Of a stretch of 43,789 nt of DNA, positions 15,863-23,424 are shown piece after piece. Below the pieces are notes generated by a model. The model saw only the letters and a program-made list of their open reading frames with translations. It had not been told where the DNA came from and did not search any database. Numbering within the stretch: the stretch's first letter is position 1; every line of letters begins with the position of its first letter. This DNA comes from Elusimicrobiaceae bacterium (lineage in GTDB: Bacteria; Elusimicrobiota; Elusimicrobia; Elusimicrobiales; Elusimicrobiaceae), in NCBI GenBank assembly GCA_017961295.1, contig JAGCXL010000006.1:1-43789 (forward strand), given 5' to 3'. The position numbers were made by a program, and so were the translations under genes.

Positions 15863-17291
15863 ATGCTTTTTACCGGTGTTATTATGCGTGACTCTTTTAC
15901 CACTACAAGCCCAAGAAAGCTCAACGTGGGACGAGTTAAATGCGTCCGCTAAAAAACATCTAAAAAATTTGATTCAAATAGATACTTCCGTTTCTAACCC
16001 TGATGAAATTTCAGCAGCACGCTACCTTTACAAAGAGTTTAACAAACATCATATTGACTGGGATATTTTTATTCCGCAAAAAGGGCGCGCCAATTTAATG
16101 GCCCGCATTAAAGGAACCGATAAAACCCAAAAACCGCTCCTTTTGATTTCTCATTTAGACACGGCCAATGCACAAGAAGGGTGGACGATTCCCCCCTTTA
16201 AAGCCGTGGAAAAAGATGGGGTTATCTACGGACTAGGATCTACCGATGCCAAAAATTATACCGCTGCTTACCTAGCACTATTTACTTGGTTGGCCCAGCA
16301 AAAACAAAAACCGCTACGAGATATTATTTTCTTAGCTACTTCCGGAGAAGAAACCGGTAGTGAATCCGGCCTGTTGTGGTTAGGGAATACCCATTGGGAT
16401 AAAATTAAACCCGGGTTTGCACTAAACGAAGGAGGCGGGATTATTAAGGATAAAGAAGGAACAGACATTGTGTTTGCCGAAGCAGCCACCAAACTGTATA
16501 TGGATATTAAAATTACCGCATTTGGCCAAGAGGGGCACGCATCTCTTCCACAAGAAAATAATGCAGTGTATCACCTTTCACAGGCACTGGCTAAAATTGA
16601 AAATTTAGAGCTTCCGGCCCGCATTACTTCCCCGGCACGTACACTTTTAACCGCCATTTTACCTTTGCAAGAAGAGGACGGAAAAACTACAATTGAGATG
16701 TTACTTTCGAACGAGAATCCGCAAAACCGCCAAACCGCCGCGGAACTAATGGCGCGCGACCCGTTTTTTAAAACACAATTAAAAGACACAATTATTCCCA
16801 CACAGGTTTCGTCTCCTGCCGATACCGGGGCTACCAGCGCCACCGCCAGCGCTATACTTAATGTACGCTTACTGCCGGATACGGACCCCGATGAATTTTT
16901 TGCCCGGTTACAAAATTTATTTAAAGGGGACGACACTATTTTACTGGAAGTGCTGGAACGACCCCAAACTCCAGGGCCTAAGCCCATGGACGGGACTGAC
17001 CCCTTGTTTGCTTCTATTAAAAATACAACTGATAAATTATTACCGGGGGCTATTACCATACCCGGGTTAAGCCCTGCCTCGGGAGATAATGAAATTTTGC
17101 GCAAACTGGGTGTAATTACCTACGGTTTGGGCCCGGAAATGAACCCTTTGGAAACCAATACCGCCCACGCAGCGGACGAACATATCCGCGAAACAGATCT
17201 TTATAATCAGCTTAAATTTATGGCAGGGGTGGTATTTGATTTTGCTTACGGGCAGGATTTACTACCGCTAGCATCACCGGAAAAGAAATAA
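15852..17291 (+). CDS. Exported M20-family metallopeptidase
   Basis: A 479-residue protein starting at ATG 15852, inside the end of the DUF192 gene. A signal peptide (MKNKCFLPVLLCVTLLPLQAQ) predicts export. The M20 di-zinc motifs are present: LISHLDTANA, GSTDAKNYTAAY (bridging Asp), ATSGEETGSES (catalytic Glu-Glu), then an inserted dimerisation domain with FGQEGHASLPQ, and the last ligand in THAADEHIRE-like context (NTAHAADEHIRETD). This matches M20/M25/M40 peptidases and acylases of the kind annotated as succinyl-diaminopimelate desuccinylase-like or carboxypeptidase. Secretion argues for peptide hydrolysis rather than biosynthesis. Substrate unknown. It ends 3 bp before the stop of the convergent DJ-1 gene, with no terminator between. 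Confidence 0.88.
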   Translation: MKNKCFLPVLLCVTLLPLQAQESSTWDELNASAKKHLKNLIQIDTSVSNPDEISAARYLYKEFNKHHIDWDIFIPQKGRANLMARIKGTDKTQKPLLLISHLDTANAQEGWTIPPFKAVEKDGVIYGLGSTDAKNYTAAYLALFTWLAQQKQKPLRDIIFLATSGEETGSESGLLWLGNTHWDKIKPGFALNEGGGIIKDKEGTDIVFAEAATKLYMDIKITAFGQEGHASLPQENNAVYHLSQALAKIENLELPARITSPARTLLTAILPLQEEDGKTTIEMLLSNENPQNRQTAAELMARDPFFKTQLKDTIIPTQVSSPADTGATSATASAILNVRLLPDTDPDEFFARLQNLFKGDDTILLEVLERPQTPGPKPMDGTDPLFASIKNTTDKLLPGAITIPGLSPASGDNEILRKLGVITYGLGPEMNPLETNTAHAADEHIRETDLYNQLKFMAGVVFDFAYGQDLLPLASPEKK

Positions 17292-17294
17292 TTT

Positions 17295-17834
17295 CTACTT
17301 ATAATAAACGCTTTTTTTGATTTGCTCAGCCTTTTCCCGGCCGAGTAATTTTTCTACAATAGCAAAGCCAAAATCAATACTGGCAGCCGCCGATTGACCG
17401 GTAACAATGTTGTCATCAACGGTGGTATACTGACCCGTAAAATGTCCGCCAAAATCTTCATTCATCGCCGTAAAACACGTATAGTTTTTGCCTTTTAAAT
17501 ACCCTGCGTGTCCCAAAATGGTAGGGCTTGCACAGATAGCAGCTACTACTTTGTGCGCGCTTATAAACTCTTTAATAAGAGCCTGCACTCCTTCACTTTT
17601 TTCCAGGGCGGCATATTGCGGCCCGCCAGGTAATACTAACGCATCATAGTCTGCACCGTTTAGTTGGGAAAACGGCTTTAGCGCGGTGCAGGTAAGACCA
17701 AAACGGCCCGTCGCGTTCCCTTGCGTAAGCGAATAAATATCTACCACAAGTCCGGCCCGGCGCAAAATAGCAAACGTGGCCACCGCTTCCGCTTCTTCAA
17801 AACCGTCCGTCAAAACTAAACATACTTTTTTCAT
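17295..17834 (-). CDS. DJ-1/PfpI family protein (YajL/ThiJ-like)
   Basis: A 179-residue protein of the class I glutamine amidotransferase-like superfamily. VLTDGFEEAEAVA at the start carries the conserved Glu near residue 15, and VAAICASPTILGHAGYLKG carries the nucleophile elbow Cys at about residue 102. PGG in LVLPGGPQYAAL and the final DFGFAIVEKLLG helix match YajL/DJ-1 proteins, which act in protection against oxidative or carbonyl stress; their exact chemistry is debated. AGAGGATCC precedes the ATG. It lies 8 bp after metK as the last gene of a long minus-strand run. Confidence 0.9.
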   Translation of the reverse strand: MKKVCLVLTDGFEEAEAVATFAILRRAGLVVDIYSLTQGNATGRFGLTCTALKPFSQLNGADYDALVLPGGPQYAALEKSEGVQALIKEFISAHKVVAAICASPTILGHAGYLKGKNYTCFTAMNEDFGGHFTGQYTTVDDNIVTGQSAAASIDFGFAIVEKLLGREKAEQIKKSVYYK

Positions 17835-17842
17835 TGGATCCT

Positions 17843-19003
17843 CTATTTACAAGCCGCCTTTAAGGCAGCCGTCTTGTCGGTTTTTTCCCACGGGAAATCG
17901 TTACGGCCGAAGTGTCCAAATGCCGCCGTTTTGGCGTAAATGGGGTTGCGGAGTTTAAAATGTTCCATAATACCGCGCGGGGTTAGCGGAAAAATTTTCC
18001 GGGCAATTTGGGCCAATTTTTCGTCGGGCAATACCCCGGTACCGTCGGTATCTACATAAAAACCCACCGGCTCGTCTTTACCGATAGCGTAGGCCAATTG
18101 TACGGTACACTCGTGCGCCAGTTTGGCCGCTACGATATTTTTTGCAATATAACGCGCCATATATGCGGCTGAGCGGTCCACCTTGGTTGGATCTTTACCA
18201 CTAAAGGCACCTCCGCCATGGGGGCAACGTCCGCCGTAGGTATCTACAATAATCTTACGTCCGGTAAGGCCCGTATCCGATTGGGGACCGCCAATTACAA
18301 ATTTGCCTGTAGGGTTAATATAAATGTGAGTGTTTTTGTCCATCCATTTGCCAAGAACCGGTGTAATGGCTGCGGCAATAATTTCTTTTTTAGATTTTGC
18401 CGTAATTTGATTGCCGGTTTTATCTAAAATTTCTTCGGTATGTTGCGTAGAAAGCACCACTGTATCCACGCGAAGAGGTTTGCCGTTTTGGTATTCTACC
18501 GTTACTTGGCTTTTAGCATCTGGACCCAAATAAGATAATTTTTTGGAACGTCGAACTTTATCCAATGTTTTTAAAATATTGTGTGAAAGGACTAAAGAAA
18601 GCGGCATGTATTCAGGCGTTTCGTTAACGGCATAACCTACCATGAGCCCCTGATCTCCGGCACCGCCTACATCTACGCCCTGGCTAATATCGGGTGATTG
18701 CTTACCGATTACATTAACCACAGCACACGTTTTATAGTTAAAACCCCATTTAGCTTCATCGTATCCGATCTCTTTAATGACGTTACGGGCAATTTGTTCT
18801 ACGTCTACCCACGTACGAGTGGTAATTTCCCCCCCGACTATAACAAGACCGCGGGTAATATAGGTTTCACACGCTACGCGAGCGGTTTTGTCTTTGGCTA
18901 AAATGGCATCTAAAATTGCATCGGAAATTTGGTCACACACTTTATCGGGATGCCCCGCCGAAACCGATTCTGACGTAAAAAAACATTTTCCTTGTTTAAT
19001 CAT
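17843..19003 (-). CDS. metK: S-adenosylmethionine synthetase
   Basis: Makes S-adenosylmethionine from methionine and ATP. The 386-residue protein has [18 protein letters not shown] at the N-terminus (ATP and metal site), [10 protein letters not shown], the KSPDI-type segment [24 protein letters not shown] (flexible loop and methionine site), [21 protein letters not shown], and [19 protein letters not shown] with the phosphate-binding P-loop-like motif. GGAG lies 9-10 nt before the ATG. It sits near the end of the aminopeptidase/EF-P run, after the beta-barrel protein gene. MTA phosphorylase, which salvages the by-product of SAM-consuming polyamine synthesis, is encoded about 8 kb away. Confidence 0.97.
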   Translation of the reverse strand: MIKQGKCFFTSESVSAGHPDKVCDQISDAILDAILAKDKTARVACETYITRGLVIVGGEITTRTWVDVEQIARNVIKEIGYDEAKWGFNYKTCAVVNVIGKQSPDISQGVDVGGAGDQGLMVGYAVNETPEYMPLSLVLSHNILKTLDKVRRSKKLSYLGPDAKSQVTVEYQNGKPLRVDTVVLSTQHTEEILDKTGNQITAKSKKEIIAAAITPVLGKWMDKNTHIYINPTGKFVIGGPQSDTGLTGRKIIVDTYGGRCPHGGGAFSGKDPTKVDRSAAYMARYIAKNIVAAKLAHECTVQLAYAIGKDEPVGFYVDTDGTGVLPDEKLAQIARKIFPLTPRGIMEHFKLRNPIYAKTAAFGHFGRNDFPWEKTDKTAALKAACK

Positions 19004-19020
19004 ACGTGTTACTCCAAAAT

Positions 19021-19776
19021 TTAAAACCGTACGGATAAGGATGCTTCGCCCCCTAACCCATAATGCGCATAGTTAGCGGCTAAACTTAAATCCAAGTACG
19101 ACGGCAATTTAAAGTTCATCCCCGCTGTTGCGCGGGCCGTAGCGGCATATTCGTTATCCCCAGCTAGTGCAGTGGCAGCTACAGAATTGACATGCAAGGT
19201 TGTATAATCTACCCCGCCGCCAATATAGGGAACAAAATACTTAATCTTCATGGAAAGCACCAAACTGGCATTGTAGTGTGTGGCCGAAAAATCACGCGCG
19301 CTAGCGCTATGGGCAGCAATCACAAGCATAGGTTGCAACGAGCCTAACATCTCATTAGGTTGCGTAATCCCCCAGCGAAACCCGCCCCCGGCAATTGTCA
19401 TCCCCTGGTAGCTGCTGGCACGAATAAACCCGTCAATGCGGAAAGGCAGCCCAATATCGGCCTGTAGCCATGGATAAAAAACGGCCCCTACTTTATCGCG
19501 GTCGCCCAAAGCAGTTTTATTTTTTTCAGCCTCGGTGGAGCCGTTTGCTTTACTCATTTTAAAAATCATACTGCCGCGGGGCCCAATTTGAAAACCGCCC
19601 CACCCCAGTACACGCCCGGTAGTATAAGTACCCGAGCCAATAAGCCCACCTAAATCTTTGGTGAACGCACGGACGTTATCGCGCGTAACGTTTTCGGAAA
19701 AATCATCCCAAATGTTACTGGCAAATGCACCCCCGGTACAACTTAATAATAACAACGAAATAACTAGTTTCTTCAT
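19021..19776 (-). CDS. Exported beta-strand-rich protein, probable outer-membrane barrel
   Basis: A 251-residue protein with signal peptide [19 protein letters not shown]. The mature protein alternates polar and hydrophobic residues in short strands (for example [39 protein letters not shown]) and ends in LSVRF, with a C-terminal Phe as in outer-membrane barrels recognised by BamA. Gly-rich turns and the YIGGGVDY motif resemble small OmpA/OmpW-like barrels, but I cannot assign a family. GAGGAAA precedes the ATG. It lies between the second DUF192 gene and metK in the same orientation with gaps of about 20 bp. Function unknown. Confidence 0.75.
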   Translation of the reverse strand: MKKLVISLLLLSCTGGAFASNIWDDFSENVTRDNVRAFTKDLGGLIGSGTYTTGRVLGWGGFQIGPRGSMIFKMSKANGSTEAEKNKTALGDRDKVGAVFYPWLQADIGLPFRIDGFIRASSYQGMTIAGGGFRWGITQPNEMLGSLQPMLVIAAHSASARDFSATHYNASLVLSMKIKYFVPYIGGGVDYTTLHVNSVAATALAGDNEYAATARATAGMNFKLPSYLDLSLAANYAHYGLGGEASLSVRF

Positions 19777-19794
19777 GATTTTTTCCTCATAAGT

Positions 19795-20133
19795 TTAATT
19801 AAAAATTAGTTCATCCCCAATCTGTATTTTACCTTTTAACGTGCCGGACGGTAATTCTAAAGTCCTCCGGGCTGACGGGTAAAAGGAACTCATGCGCCAA
19901 GGTTTTAAATCTTCTGCTACCGCTACCACGCGATTATCTTTACTTAAAAAAATCACATCTATCGCAAAATACATAAAACACGTATGTACTTGCGGGCAGG
20001 GCTCTAACAATAAGCCTTCCCCTACGGCCAGTTGTTTACGCCCCATGAGCCCTTTTAAACGGCTCCAAAAACTGTACGCAGTCTCTACCTGACTAGCCAG
20101 CTCAACACCCGTAGGAGCGTGAATACACTTCAT
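19795..20133 (-). CDS. DUF192 family protein without signal sequence
   Basis: A 112-residue protein with DUF192 landmarks: AYSFWSRLKGLMGRK, GEGLLLEPCPQVHTCFMYFAIDVIFL and VAVAEDLKPWR, ending ARRTLELPSGTLKGKIQIGDEL. No signal peptide or lipobox is seen, in contrast to the lipoprotein copy at 15422. The start overlaps the stop of the preceding exported protein gene by 4 bp (ATGA), so translation is coupled. Function of the family is not established. Confidence 0.88.
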   Translation of the reverse strand: MKCIHAPTGVELASQVETAYSFWSRLKGLMGRKQLAVGEGLLLEPCPQVHTCFMYFAIDVIFLSKDNRVVAVAEDLKPWRMSSFYPSARRTLELPSGTLKGKIQIGDELIFN

Positions 20134-20582
20134 TTGTTTTCCTCGTCAATTGCCTGCAAAATAACTTCCTGCGTGCGCTCTTTAAGTACCTGATTTAAAA
20201 ATTCAACGTGCTCAGGGAACCGGATACTGAAATTGTCCCCTTTTTTAAATACTAAAAATGTTAGTCTCCACGCCGGTAAATAATCTACTTGCGCAATCCA
20301 CATATTTTTTTGCGTGCTTGCCGGGCGAACTAGCGCTACACGAGGGGTTTCTATTTCCCCTGCCAATTTACAAGGATCTGCACAACGCAGCAACTCTTGA
20401 TAAGTGGCCCTGTTTAACACGCGGATATTGGCGTATTTTTTACGTTCCAACGGGAAAATAATCTTCTCGCCCGCGCGCGCAACCTCTAAAATTTTAAAAG
20501 AACTACCAACCGTAATATCCCAAGCGTACAGGGCGGGTGATAATAACAAAACAAAAACAAGCACCCACCCTGTGCGCTTCAT
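20130..20582 (-). CDS. Exported protein of unknown function
   Basis: A 150-residue protein with signal peptide MKRTGWVLVFVLLLSPALYA. The mature part starts with WDITVGSSFKILEVARAGEKIIFPLERKKYANIRVL, includes two Cys in CADPCKLAGE (possible disulfide), then a strand-rich middle (MWIAQVDYLPAWRLTFLVFKK) and an amphipathic C-terminal helix. I do not recognise a family. It starts 4 bp after efp and overlaps the DUF192 gene by 4 bp, so it belongs tightly to this operon. Confidence 0.8.
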   Translation of the reverse strand: MKRTGWVLVFVLLLSPALYAWDITVGSSFKILEVARAGEKIIFPLERKKYANIRVLNRATYQELLRCADPCKLAGEIETPRVALVRPASTQKNMWIAQVDYLPAWRLTFLVFKKGDNFSIRFPEHVEFLNQVLKERTQEVILQAIDEENK

Positions 20583-20586
20583 AAAA

Positions 20587-21153
20587 CTAAGCAGCTACAC
20601 GTTCTACGTAGTTGCCGGTACGAGTATCTACCAACACCGTATCGCCTTCGTTAATAAAAAGCGGTACTTTGATAACGGCACCCGTTTCCAACGTGGCTTC
20701 TTTGGTAGTATTGGCAACCGTATCGCCTTTTACACCGGGAACGGTAGAGGCAATTTTAAGAGGTACTTTGATGGGAAGTTCCACGTTAAAAAGTTGATCG
20801 TTAATATAAATACCGGTCGCGTCCATATTATCTTTTAAGTATTTGGTAAGTTCCCCCAATTTAGACGTGGGAACCTCAATTTGGTCATACGTTTCGCTAT
20901 TCATAAACGTGGCCATATCCCCGGTAGTGTATAAGTACTGGAACGGACGTTTTTCTACTTCCACTTCGGTAAATTTATCCTCGGGGCGATAGGCAGTTTC
21001 AATCATAGCGCCGGTATTGATGTTGCGCAGTTTTACGCGCACCACCGCACGGGCTTGGGATTTGCGATGGTGTTGAAATTCAATAATTTCCACCAACTGG
21101 CCGTTTTCATCTTGAAAAATCAGCCCTTCGCGAAATTCGGTTGTGCTTAACAT
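20587..21153 (-). CDS. efp: Elongation factor P with atypical tip loop
   Basis: EF-P enters the ribosome and rescues stalling at consecutive prolines. The 188-residue length and three beta-barrel domains fit (VRVKLRNINTGAMIETAYRPEDKF, the YLYTTGDMATFMNSETYDQIEVP segment, GVKGDTVANTTKEATLETGA and the final VDTRTGNYVERV). The domain I tip, usually ...VKPGKGGA..R.K, reads FQHHRKSQARAVVRVK. By eye the residue matching the modified Lys34 is Gln33, with Lys31 and Arg35 beside it. AGAGG precedes the ATG. It follows the two M24 aminopeptidase genes; a Xaa-Pro peptidase next to EF-P is a common bacterial pairing. Confidence 0.95.
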   Translation of the reverse strand: MLSTTEFREGLIFQDENGQLVEIIEFQHHRKSQARAVVRVKLRNINTGAMIETAYRPEDKFTEVEVEKRPFQYLYTTGDMATFMNSETYDQIEVPTSKLGELTKYLKDNMDATGIYINDQLFNVELPIKVPLKIASTVPGVKGDTVANTTKEATLETGAVIKVPLFINEGDTVLVDTRTGNYVERVAA

Positions 21154-21198
21154 AATGTACCTCTTTTTACTGGGCGGAAAACCGCCCTGAATTTTGTG

Positions 21199-22251
21199 CT
21201 ACGTTAATTTTTTGGAACCCGTTTTAGTGACCAGAAAACTGTCCTCCAAACGTACACCCCAGCGCCCGTCAAAATAAATTCCGGGCTCTACGGTAACCAC
21301 AAAGTTTTCTTCTAACTCGTCCGGTGCACCGGCACGCAGGATAGGCAAATCATGTTCCTGCAAACCAATGCCATGGCCAGTAGTATGGAAAAATTCCTTC
21401 CCATACCCGGCCCGTTCAATTACTTCACGCGCGGCTTTATCTACAGCCCCCGCGTTCACACCGCCACGCAACGCTTTTACACCGGCTTTGCGGGCAGTAT
21501 CTACGATGTTCCAAATCTTTTTGTAAGCGGCAGGTTCTTTCCCTCCATGCCACCAGCTACGCGTCATATCCGACGTGTACCCTTCATAAAAACAGCCAAA
21601 ATCCATCAGTACCGCTTCACTCTTTTTGAGCTTGCGCGTTTTAGAGGGCGTATGATGAGCGTCCGCCGTATTTTCGCCAAAACACACAATGTTAAAAGGG
21701 ATACTTTCCGCACCGCGCTTAGTCATGGCCACGTCCATTAAAATACGCACTTGCTCTTCAGTCATGCCGGTTTTAATTTGCGGTTTAACTTCTTTAAATG
21801 CAGCCCGAGCAATCGCACACGCTTTTTTTAAATAAGCTACTTCATCTGCATATTTTTGACGGCGCATTTCTCCCACCAAACTACAACTACGAACCAGTTT
21901 ATGTTTGATAAATAATTCCCCGGTTTCAAACCCTACCTGAGCCGGGTCAAAAGCAACACGCTTTAATTTTTTGTCCTCCACCAGTTTAAGAGCTCCTTCT
22001 ACCATACCGCCAAATGGGACGTCTATGATTTTAAAAAAACCGGCGGCCGGTGCCATTTTGGAAACAATCAGTTTTTTAGTGACACAATAAGCGGTAGAAG
22101 GCGTAATTAAAAAGACGGCCTCACCGTCAGACAAATCTATGCCCGATAAATAGCGCTGTTCCAAGCGGGCGGTGGTAATATAACCGTCCAATCCGGCTTG
22201 TTTTAGCGTAAGGCGCAAATCGCGCAGGCGTGTTTGGGCAAGATTTTTCAT
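21199..22251 (-). CDS. M24 metallopeptidase, Xaa-Pro aminopeptidase/dipeptidase type (copy 2)
   Basis: A 350-residue creatinase/prolidase-fold peptidase. The N-terminal domain (about 1-125) is followed by the pita-bread domain with all five metal ligands: Asp in VLMDFGC, Asp in TSDMTRSWW, His in TTGHGIGL, Glu in VTVEPGIY and Glu in VRLEDS. These enzymes release an N-terminal residue before proline or split Xaa-Pro dipeptides. It is a tandem paralogue of the gene upstream at 22253 (shared SDMTRSWWHG, VTVEPGIY, GVRLED), starting 1 bp after that gene ends. No strong ribosome binding site is seen, so translation is probably coupled. Confidence 0.92.
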   Translation of the reverse strand: MKNLAQTRLRDLRLTLKQAGLDGYITTARLEQRYLSGIDLSDGEAVFLITPSTAYCVTKKLIVSKMAPAAGFFKIIDVPFGGMVEGALKLVEDKKLKRVAFDPAQVGFETGELFIKHKLVRSCSLVGEMRRQKYADEVAYLKKACAIARAAFKEVKPQIKTGMTEEQVRILMDVAMTKRGAESIPFNIVCFGENTADAHHTPSKTRKLKKSEAVLMDFGCFYEGYTSDMTRSWWHGGKEPAAYKKIWNIVDTARKAGVKALRGGVNAGAVDKAAREVIERAGYGKEFFHTTGHGIGLQEHDLPILRAGAPDELEENFVVTVEPGIYFDGRWGVRLEDSFLVTKTGSKKLT

Positions 22252-22252
22252 A

Positions 22253-23311
22253 TTATTTCTTCGTTAAAATTTTGGCTCCGGTTTTGGCAATCGCAACGGT
22301 GTCTTCCAACCGCACGCCAAATTTCCCCGGTAAGTAAATCCCAGGTTCCACCGTTACAATATTTCCTTCTTTAAGTACATAAGAGGAGGTTTGATTATTA
22401 TACGGGTTCTCATGGATTTCAATCCCTACTCCATGCCCAGTACCATGGGTAAAAAATTTGCCATACCCTTCGTTGTTAATCAACGTGCGGCAAGTGGCAT
22501 CTACCGCTTTGCAAGCGGTACCGATTTGGGCCGCTTTAATCCCTTGTTTGCGGGCATTATCAACAATTTTCCAAATTTTTGTATATTCGGCAGGAGTCTT
22601 TGTCCCGTGCCACCAACTGCGTGTCATGTCCGAGCAATACCCGTTAATTACACACCCAAAGTCCAATAAAACAGCATCTTCTTTTTTTAACTTACGTACC
22701 CCGGTTTCATAATGGGGATTAGCCGTATTTTCGCCAAAGGCTACAATGGTAAAAAACGACGTACACTTGGCCCCATGTTTGCGCATAAAAAATTCCATTT
22801 CGGCCGCTACTTCCCCTTCCGTCATACCCGTTTTAATGCGGGGTTTTATATATTCGTAGGTCAAATACGCCAGGCGGTTGGCAGTCCGCAAATACTTTAA
22901 TTCCTGCGCATCTTTGGTAGCCCGCAAGGACGTAATCAAACTATCCACTTCAATAAAACCGTTTTTGGCAAATTGCTTACCGGACGCATAACCTTCTTTA
23001 GCGACGTCAAACCCTACTTTTTTAAGACCTAATTTTTTAACAAGATTTATCACGCTTTGCACGCGATTTCCGTCGTCCCCGATCACTTGCATAAAAGGAG
23101 CCGCCTTTCCGAAGGAAACTTCATAGAGCCCTCTTGTTAACGCATACGCTTTTTTGGGGGTGATTAAAAAAATGGCTTCATCTTTGTAAAAAAAGAAATT
23201 GGCTAAATAAAATTGGTCTACAAAATCGGTCACCAGTAAGCCATCCAAACCGTTTTTGCGCAAAAAAGTGCGTACTGCTGAAAATTTTGCTTGAACATAT
23301 GGACTGATCAT
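22253..23311 (-). CDS. M24 metallopeptidase, Xaa-Pro aminopeptidase/dipeptidase type (copy 1)
   Basis: A 352-residue paralogue of the following gene. Metal ligands are in VLLDFGC, CSDMTRSWWHG, GTGHGVGIEIHE, VTVEPGIY and VRLEDT, all intact. It differs in the loop before the catalytic His and has an EIHENPYNNQ segment close to the EIHE motif common in PepP/PepQ-type enzymes, while copy 2 has LQEHDLP. That suggests the copies have diverged in substrate preference. AGAGAGG precedes the ATG and a TTGTGA-17-TAAAAT promoter lies just upstream, so this is the first gene of the run that continues through efp to the DJ-1 gene. Confidence 0.93.
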   Translation of the reverse strand: MISPYVQAKFSAVRTFLRKNGLDGLLVTDFVDQFYLANFFFYKDEAIFLITPKKAYALTRGLYEVSFGKAAPFMQVIGDDGNRVQSVINLVKKLGLKKVGFDVAKEGYASGKQFAKNGFIEVDSLITSLRATKDAQELKYLRTANRLAYLTYEYIKPRIKTGMTEGEVAAEMEFFMRKHGAKCTSFFTIVAFGENTANPHYETGVRKLKKEDAVLLDFGCVINGYCSDMTRSWWHGTKTPAEYTKIWKIVDNARKQGIKAAQIGTACKAVDATCRTLINNEGYGKFFTHGTGHGVGIEIHENPYNNQTSSYVLKEGNIVTVEPGIYLPGKFGVRLEDTVAIAKTGAKILTKK

Positions 23312-23330
23312 AAAAATACCTCTCTTTGGT

Positions 23331-23359
23331 ATTTTACTATTTTTTGGGCCTGTTCACAA
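23331..23359 (-). promoter_or_regulatory. Promoter of the aminopeptidase-efp-metK run
   Basis: On the minus strand TTGTGA (23354-23359) and TAAAAT (23331-23336) are 17 nt apart. An 8-7-8 inverted repeat AAAATACC/GGTATTTT (23313-23335) overlaps the -10 hexamer and surrounds the AGAGAGG ribosome binding site. Confidence 0.6.
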
Positions 23360-23412
23360 TACGAGTGTGCGCGCGCGTAGACAAAATTTGCAATCAAGTG
23401 ATTGTAATTATA

Positions 23413-23418
23413 TATAAT
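23413..23418 (+). promoter_or_regulatory. -10 element placing transcription start on ATG 23425
   Basis: TATAAT is followed by ACTAAT (6 nt) and then ATG 23425, with no Shine-Dalgarno sequence. TTGCAA at 23388-23393 could be a -35, although the spacing of 19 nt is long. Confidence 0.6.
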
Positions 23419-23424
23419 ACTAAT

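Noticed and set aside
17295-17834. Intracellular protease PfpI for the DJ-1 family protein
   Set aside because: Length and Cys-elbow context fit YajL/DJ-1 better, and protease activity is not supported by the sequence.
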